Shown in pieces: positions 25,437 to 29,508 of a stretch of DNA of 29,508 nt; position 1 is the first letter of the stretch, and every line of letters starts with the position of its first letter. This DNA comes from CBDUJZ01 sp047629415 (GTDB taxonomy: Bacteria > Myxococcota_A > Bradymonadia > REDH01): contig JBLHWZ010000036.1 in NCBI GenBank assembly GCA_047629415.1, positions 1-29,508 of the forward strand. The letters run 5' to 3'. Both the position numbers and the translations under genes were made by a program. The notes beneath the pieces were generated by a model. The model was not told the origin of the DNA. It worked only from the letters and a program-made list of their open reading frames with translations, and searched no databases.

Positions 25437-25465
25437 CTGATACGGCCTGTTTTACGGTCCGGCAA
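25437..25465 (-). promoter_or_regulatory. Candidate topA promoter
   Basis: On the minus strand TTGCCG (25465-25460) and TATCAG (25442-25437) are separated by 17 bp. Each matches 4 of 6 consensus bases and they lie 27 bp upstream of the topA ATG. Confidence 0.4.
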
Positions 25466-25489
25466 GCCTTCTTCGAACCCAATGCGCGG

Positions 25490-25511
25490 AGGCGCGCGCG
25501 AGGCGCGCGCG
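25490..25511. repeat. Tandem 11-bp repeat with alternating CG tracts
   Basis: Two perfect copies of AGGCGCGCGCG lie head to tail between the lipase and topA. Each has nine alternating G/C bases; the two tracts can pair as an 8-bp stem with a 3-nt loop or adopt Z-DNA. The position suits either the end of the lipase transcript or the upstream side of the topA promoter. Confidence 0.8.
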
Positions 25512-25564
25512 AGAGAAGACCGCCCGAACGAGTTCTCTAAGACTCCCGAAAATGCGGGCCGGGC

Positions 25565-27037
25565 CTAGTAGCCAGCGGCGGCCAGACGACGGACCTCGGA
25601 GAGGTAAAACGCTCGGTGATCAAACGGGTCATTCCGTCGCTCAAGGTCCGCGATCTGCCCCACTTGATCGAAGTGATCCGCATAAATCAAACCCAGATGC
25701 TCTCCCCAAACCGCCGAAGATGTCGTCACAATTCCATCGCTCTCACCAAAGCGTGAGAGCAGAGTAAACGTCGGGATGAGCAAGGCATCGATCGATTCCC
25801 CGTCGCTGTCTGACTGACAGCCGAACGAGAGTACGCCACACGAGCGAGCGGACCACGACCAGTAACGAACGTCCGGCGAATCTACGATCTGCGCGTTGAA
25901 CTCGGCCATGCCCTCAAGGGTGAAGTCCTGCACCGAGAAGAAGTCCCAAAGAACAGCGCCAACTCCTCGGTGCGGCGTAGAGACAGTCGTGATCGACGCA
26001 ATGATCTCCGAGCGGTCCATCCCTCCAGCGCTGGCGATGTAACGAGCGTCGAGGCCCCCTTGGCTGTGCGCGATGATGTTCATCCGCGAGATGCCCGTAT
26101 CGACCAGAATCACCTCCAGCACTTCCAGCAGCTGGGCGGCGCGGGTTTCTGACGTCGCGATCGCGTCTGTCACCGGCGTATAGACGTCGTAGCCAAGCCC
26201 TTCGAGCCGATCGTGAATGTCGAAGAAGTAGTCCAACACTCCAAAGTAGCTGTCGACGCCTGCGTACCCGTGCACCAAGACAACCGGGTAACGAGTCGTC
26301 TCTAGCTCACATCCCTCGCGACAAATTGCGCGGACCTCGGCCAGCCCTGCGTAATCGATGTCATCACGCTCGATGACCAAGAAGTGCTCGCCAGAGCGCG
26401 TCGCGACGAACTCGATCACCAGCTCTCCCTCATCCCCTGCGAAGTCGGTGCGTGCGAGCGGAGGAGGGGGCGGGTCGCCCGCAGCGTCGGATCGATCGAA
26501 CGCTGCCGGGTACACGAAGAGGCGCGCGTCCGCAGGAAGCCCACGGACCTGAAGGTCCCACTGCGCTGTCCGCGGAACCACCAACGGATGCACCGTTCGC
26601 CGGCAGGCCGTCAGCTCGGTCGCCGACCAGTCGGGGCCTAGCACGAGGTCCGGCAGGTAGAGGCTCGGTTCGGGCCCTGAACAACTCGGAGGCAGGTCCA
26701 GAGCGACATCCGCCACATCCGGCTCGGCATCTGCATCTGCATCCGCACCCGCGTCCGTATTCGAGTCGGCGGGAGCGTCGTCAACGAACGTGTCCTCCTC
26801 TACAACATCTAGGTCAGACGCCGCATCAGTCGTGTCCCCTCGGTCTTCGACGACATCGGAAGGCTCAGCGTCCGCGGCGGCCGACGGGCCCACCTCCGAT
26901 GCATCTGCGGGCGCGTTGACCTGCGCCTCCAACGCGTCCGAATCGTTCGACTCGTTGCCGCTGGAACCAGAGTCGGAGCCACAGGCGGCCGCGACGCTGA
27001 AGAGTAGTATCGTAAGTGCTTGTTTCACAGCGCGCAA
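25565..27037 (-). CDS. Lipase (alpha/beta hydrolase) lipoprotein
   Basis: This 490-residue predicted lipoprotein carries lipobox AAAC (Cys19). TTG 27037 is annotated; GTG 27028 (MKQALTILLFSVAAAC) is equally likely. Residues about 20-115 are an acidic Asp/Ala/Ser linker. Residues about 118-255 form an unassigned beta-rich domain. The lipase domain, about 258-490, begins YPVVLVHGYAGVDSYFGV and resembles Pseudomonas/Burkholderia family I triacylglycerol lipases. The triad is Ser325 in AHSQGGLDARY, Asp434 in GESDGIV and His455 in ADHFDQVG. The nucleophile elbow has Ala in place of the usual first Gly. It likely acts on external lipids while anchored to the outer membrane. It is the first gene of a minus-strand run leading into topA, but a 155-bp gap separates them. 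Confidence 0.88.
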   Translation of the reverse strand: MRAVKQALTILLFSVAAACGSDSGSSGNESNDSDALEAQVNAPADASEVGPSAAADAEPSDVVEDRGDTTDAASDLDVVEEDTFVDDAPADSNTDAGADADADAEPDVADVALDLPPSCSGPEPSLYLPDLVLGPDWSATELTACRRTVHPLVVPRTAQWDLQVRGLPADARLFVYPAAFDRSDAAGDPPPPPLARTDFAGDEGELVIEFVATRSGEHFLVIERDDIDYAGLAEVRAICREGCELETTRYPVVLVHGYAGVDSYFGVLDYFFDIHDRLEGLGYDVYTPVTDAIATSETRAAQLLEVLEVILVDTGISRMNIIAHSQGGLDARYIASAGGMDRSEIIASITTVSTPHRGVGAVLWDFFSVQDFTLEGMAEFNAQIVDSPDVRYWSWSARSCGVLSFGCQSDSDGESIDALLIPTFTLLSRFGESDGIVTTSSAVWGEHLGLIYADHFDQVGQIADLERRNDPFDHRAFYLSEVRRLAAAGY

Positions 27038-27161
27038 ACTAGCGGTTCAAGGGACGGCTCGCCAGCCGAAAAGAAACCGGAGAGGCACTGACTCAGGCAT
27101 GCTTGCCTCAGCCTGGTTGCCCAAGCAGAGTGTGGCAGTTGAGAAAACCACGGAGCACTAG
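27038..27161. promoter_or_regulatory. Divergent intergenic region lipase / membrane lipoprotein
   Basis: This 124-bp gap contains a small hairpin, AGGCA-TGCT-TGCCT, and a GGAG Shine-Dalgarno (27152-27155) six bases before ATG 27162. A TTGCCC hexamer precedes it, but no good -10 is seen. Confidence 0.35.
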
Positions 27162-27971
27162 ATGCTATCGACCCGTTCGAGATGTCACGTCGCGATGCTC
27201 TGCCTCATGCTGACCGGCTGTCTTGGACAACTCCAGGACGACCTGGAGCCAGCTCAGGACAGAGCGCTCGCGTTCGTTCGCGCGGCGGCAGAAGGCAACA
27301 ACGACACTGCCCTCGCAAACTCCTACCCAGACGCAGCGCTGATCTTCGCCGAACGTGGCGGGGAACTCACGGAGCTCCTGAGGGGTTACGAAGTTGATCA
27401 AGCCGAGCTGATTACATGGCGTATTCAACGCCTGGCGAACTCCGATCCGTCCGCTCACCTCTCGTTCGAAGCACCTTACCGCGACCACTGGATGTTGGTC
27501 ACAGTCGAGTTGGCCAAACTCGGAGCTGAGTGGCGCGTTACCAATATGCGCACCCTGCAGTCAGACGAGGCCCTCGCCGAGACGCACGCATTCCGCGTGA
27601 CCGGATTAACAGGCGACCACGCCGGATTCCTCTTCATCGTGCTGCTGCTCGCCCTCTTCAATGGCTGGACCTTCTACCGTTACGCGAAGGGTCCCAAACC
27701 GCGACGCTGGATCCTCTGGGGCCTCTTCATCCTCAGCGGAGTCGGCCTGTTGACGATCAACTGGACTACCGGAATACAGGAGTTCGCCTTCTTCCAGTTG
27801 CGATTCCCGTTCTTCACGGCAGGGCGAGCCGGAGCGGCGGCTCCCTGGGTGCTCCAGGTGGCCCTGCCGCTCGGATCAGTAATGTACTGGCTTCGAAGCG
27901 ATGCGTGGGTCGACAGAGCTGCTACCTCCCCTACTCCCTCCGCCGTGGCTGATCCGCCTGAGGCTGGCTAG
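27162..27971 (+). CDS. Predicted lipoprotein with three transmembrane segments
   Basis: This 269-residue protein has lipobox LTGC (Cys20) and a GGAG ribosome binding site. Residues about 27-135 may form an NTF2/SnoaL-like domain: a helix with ALAFVRAAAEGNNDTALANSY followed by strands such as HWMLVTVELAKL and EWRVTNMRTL. Three hydrophobic segments follow, near 154-172, 182-201 and 224-244, the middle one containing WGLFILSGVGLLTIN. A lipidated N-terminus followed by a folded domain and then inner-membrane helices is unusual and points to the inner membrane with the domain in the periplasm. Family not recognised. Its 3' end overlaps the convergent gene by four bases. Confidence 0.75.
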   Translation: MLSTRSRCHVAMLCLMLTGCLGQLQDDLEPAQDRALAFVRAAAEGNNDTALANSYPDAALIFAERGGELTELLRGYEVDQAELITWRIQRLANSDPSAHLSFEAPYRDHWMLVTVELAKLGAEWRVTNMRTLQSDEALAETHAFRVTGLTGDHAGFLFIVLLLALFNGWTFYRYAKGPKPRRWILWGLFILSGVGLLTINWTTGIQEFAFFQLRFPFFTAGRAGAAAPWVLQVALPLGSVMYWLRSDAWVDRAATSPTPSAVADPPEAG

Positions 27972-28462
27972 AGTTCTGCGCAGAGCGCGCAAGCCCCAGC
28001 GGCATCTAGCCCCTCCTCAGCGAGCCAGCGCCTCCAGTCGACCCAGCCGTTGCAGAGTGAGCGGACACCGTCCTCGTCGAGGTGCGATTGCCAGACAGTC
28101 GCTTGTTCGCCGGCCAGCTCCGCGCCCTCGGCCCCAGTGAAGCGAGCCTCTAGAACGATCCGGGCCGCGTCGACCGCTTCATCGCGTAGCACCGAGCAGC
28201 GCCCGGTGAAGATCTCCAAGCATTCGTTTGCGGCATCCTCGGCGATCTGCGCGGCACGTGGAGTCCAAGGGATCGCGGAGAGCTGATCCAGCCGCTCGAT
28301 TGCCGCGAAGAACTGCGAGCTAGGCGCGCGCGGCGTTAGCTCAGATCCGCAGGGATACCCCGACATCACCCCTTCCGCATTGCGGAACTGGATTATCGGA
28401 ATGGCGAGCCCGAGCAACACGGGCACAACAAGTAGGACAATGAAAATGATTCTTCGAGGCAT
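27968..28462 (-). CDS. Hypothetical N-terminally anchored protein
   Basis: This 164-residue protein has one membrane segment at residues 5-26 (IIFIVLLVVPVLLGLAIPII) with positive residues before it, so the rest is probably periplasmic. The mature part is helical and holds six cysteines (38, 81, 89, 138, 158, 161), which could form three disulfides; the last two sit in a CALC pattern. I do not recognise a family. It is convergent with the preceding gene and overlaps its stop by four bases, and it is divergent from folK. Confidence 0.65.
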   Translation of the reverse strand: MPRRIIFIVLLVVPVLLGLAIPIIQFRNAEGVMSGYPCGSELTPRAPSSQFFAAIERLDQLSAIPWTPRAAQIAEDAANECLEIFTGRCSVLRDEAVDAARIVLEARFTGAEGAELAGEQATVWQSHLDEDGVRSLCNGWVDWRRWLAEEGLDAAGACALCAEL

Positions 28463-28474
28463 CCCCGCGAGACT

Positions 28475-28489
28475 TGGTCAGTTCGACCA
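28475..28489. repeat. Inverted repeat in the divergent 28463-28582 gap
   Basis: TGGTC-AGTTC-GACCA has 5-bp arms and lies just upstream of the small anchored protein gene. It could be an operator; support is only its symmetry and position. Confidence 0.25.
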
Positions 28490-28582
28490 GAACTGCAAGA
28501 GCGGGCCATAGCGATCGCCGCAGGGAGCTTGCGCGGAACGCAATCCAGCGTTAGCTGCCGCGCGCCCCTCACCCACGCTACT

Positions 28583-29044
28583 TTGCGCTACCTACTCAGC
28601 ATAGGGTCGAACCTCGGCAGCAAGGAGGACAACCTTGAGGCCGGCATCTCGGCGCTCAACACTTTGCCGCACTCGATGATCGAGGTCTCATCCTTCTATC
28701 GAACGGCGGCGATGTATCGCACCGACCAGCCTGATTTTTTGAACGCAGCGGTGCTGATCGACACGACGCTCGGGCCGCACAATCTGCTGCTTCGTCTGCA
28801 AGCGATCGAAAACTATGTCGGACGTGAACGGGCCAAGAAATACGGACCGCGAGTACTCGACATCGACATCGTCGGTGCGGATGACGAAATCATCGCAACA
28901 GAGACGCTCTGCGTACCGCACCCACTCATGCACGAACGACGTTTCGTTCTAGAACCCCTGCTCGAGCTTGCGCCCGACTGGAAGCACCCGACGCGCGGTG
29001 CGACTGTACGGGAGATGCTGGAGCAATTATCCGACGAAGGATGA
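28583..29044 (+). CDS. folK: 2-amino-4-hydroxy-6-hydroxymethyldihydropteridine diphosphokinase
   Basis: This 153-residue cytoplasmic kinase (HPPK) transfers pyrophosphate from ATP to hydroxymethyl-dihydropterin in folate synthesis. Family landmarks are SIGSNLGSKEDN, the SSFYRTAAMYRTDQPDFLNAA block and the magnesium-binding KYGPRVLDIDIV, then PHPLMHERRFVLEPL. TTG 28583 (MRYLLSIGSN) is preferred over TTG 28529 because it matches the usual family start. Its stop overlaps the next ATG (ATGA), so it is coupled to the following lipoprotein. No other folate gene is visible in the window. Confidence 0.95.
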   Translation: MRYLLSIGSNLGSKEDNLEAGISALNTLPHSMIEVSSFYRTAAMYRTDQPDFLNAAVLIDTTLGPHNLLLRLQAIENYVGRERAKKYGPRVLDIDIVGADDEIIATETLCVPHPLMHERRFVLEPLLELAPDWKHPTRGATVREMLEQLSDEG

Positions 29045-29508
29045 CACGACTTCTACTGATCCCCAGCCTGCTTCTCATCGCCTGCGCGCCCGACGACGTG
29101 CCGGCAGAGACCTACCTCTTTAGCGAGGGCCCGCTCTCCGAGTTCAACTTGAGCGTCTATGTGGACGAGATCAGCACTCGTCCCGAGCTGGATGCCGAGA
29201 AGCGCGCGATTATCGACCAGATCGTGACGGCGCCTGAGGAGTTTCTCACGCAACGTCCGCCGACGGCGGTGTTGAACGAGGCCGAGTTGGTCTTTTTCGC
29301 GGCCGGACGAACCTTCGAGTTGCTCGAGTTCTACGCCGCAGCGGTGGAGCGCGGTGTCGAAGAGATGCGGCCCCGGCGGGCCTGGCTCCTTGAGCGCCTC
29401 GGCCTGCATGAAGAGGCGCTCGCGCAGGCTCGCCAAGCGATCGACGTCTCACCCGAGTCTGCGGAGGCTCATTTTGTGTTGGGCTTCGTGCTCGGCCAAT
29501 CTGAAGTG
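29041..29508 (+). CDS. Lipoprotein with TPR-like helices (partial, runs off the window)
   Basis: The frame is open for 156 codons to the window end. It starts MTRLLLIPSLLLIAC, a signal peptide with lipobox LIAC (Cys15). The rest is helical; the last 40 residues (RRAWLLERLGLHEEALAQAR and AIDVSPESAEAHFVLGF) fit a tetratricopeptide repeat, including the usual LG--EEAL and P--AEAH--LG positions. The ATG overlaps the folK stop. Lipid-anchored TPR proteins often act as assembly scaffolds (for example with type IV pili or the BAM machinery), but nothing here decides which. Confidence 0.8.
   Translation, partial: MTRLLLIPSLLLIACAPDDVPAETYLFSEGPLSEFNLSVYVDEISTRPELDAEKRAIIDQIVTAPEEFLTQRPPTAVLNEAELVFFAAGRTFELLEFYAAAVERGVEEMRPRRAWLLERLGLHEEALAQARQAIDVSPESAEAHFVLGFVLGQSEV

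Noticed and set aside
28529..28582. Longer folK start at TTG 28529
   Set aside because: The extra 18 residues are unlike HPPK N-termini, while TTG 28583 gives the canonical RYLLSIGSN start.

Overview
This 29.5 kb high-GC window looks like chromosome from a deltaproteobacterial-type predator or saprophyte, most likely Myxococcota or Bradymonadota. The evidence is the dense set of lipoproteins with Asp/Ala-rich linkers just after the lipobox cysteine, the MopE-type C-DG-DNDCDG-D motifs, a DUF4215-type cysteine-repeat protein, and PGRS-like glycine-rich tails. The lineage is inferred from protein style only; there is no rRNA or other decisive marker. Many starts are GTG or TTG, and few have a clear Shine-Dalgarno sequence.

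Layout. (1) 1-1138: a truncated IS3-family transposase, then about 600 bp with no gene I can identify. (2) 1139-6418, plus strand: a GH92 mannosidase-like lipoprotein translationally coupled to a Cys/Met-metabolism PLP enzyme, then an unknown lipoprotein overlapping a small beta-barrel-like protein. (3) 6440-15668, minus strand: a tightly overlapping three-gene operon of very large cysteine-rich lipoproteins, one with nine DUF4215-like repeats and two paralogues with MopE motifs, a DUF1565/beta-helix region and a long glycine-rich tail. (4) 15746-20949: a GreA/GreB C-terminal-like protein (+), argS (-), a large Cys-rich lipoprotein with PPC-like domains (+) and infA (+). (5) 20965-27037, minus strand: a lipase lipoprotein, topA with a lysine-rich tail, and a leaderless neutral-ceramidase-like hydrolase directly behind topA. 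(6) 27162-29508: a lipoprotein with three membrane segments, a convergent small anchored protein, folK, and the start of a TPR-like lipoprotein that runs off the window.

Housekeeping genes (argS, infA, topA, folK) are interleaved with an unusual load of predicted surface proteins: nine of about eighteen genes carry a lipobox. The most distinctive part is the 9.2 kb operon. Its products are predicted to be exported, acidic, metal- or calcium-binding, disulfide-rich surface proteins. Their glycine-rich blocks appear to interrupt beta-helix rungs at equivalent turns. Hydrolases for mannose glycans, lipids and possibly ceramides nearby would suit a cell that degrades or preys on other cells, but that functional link is inference.
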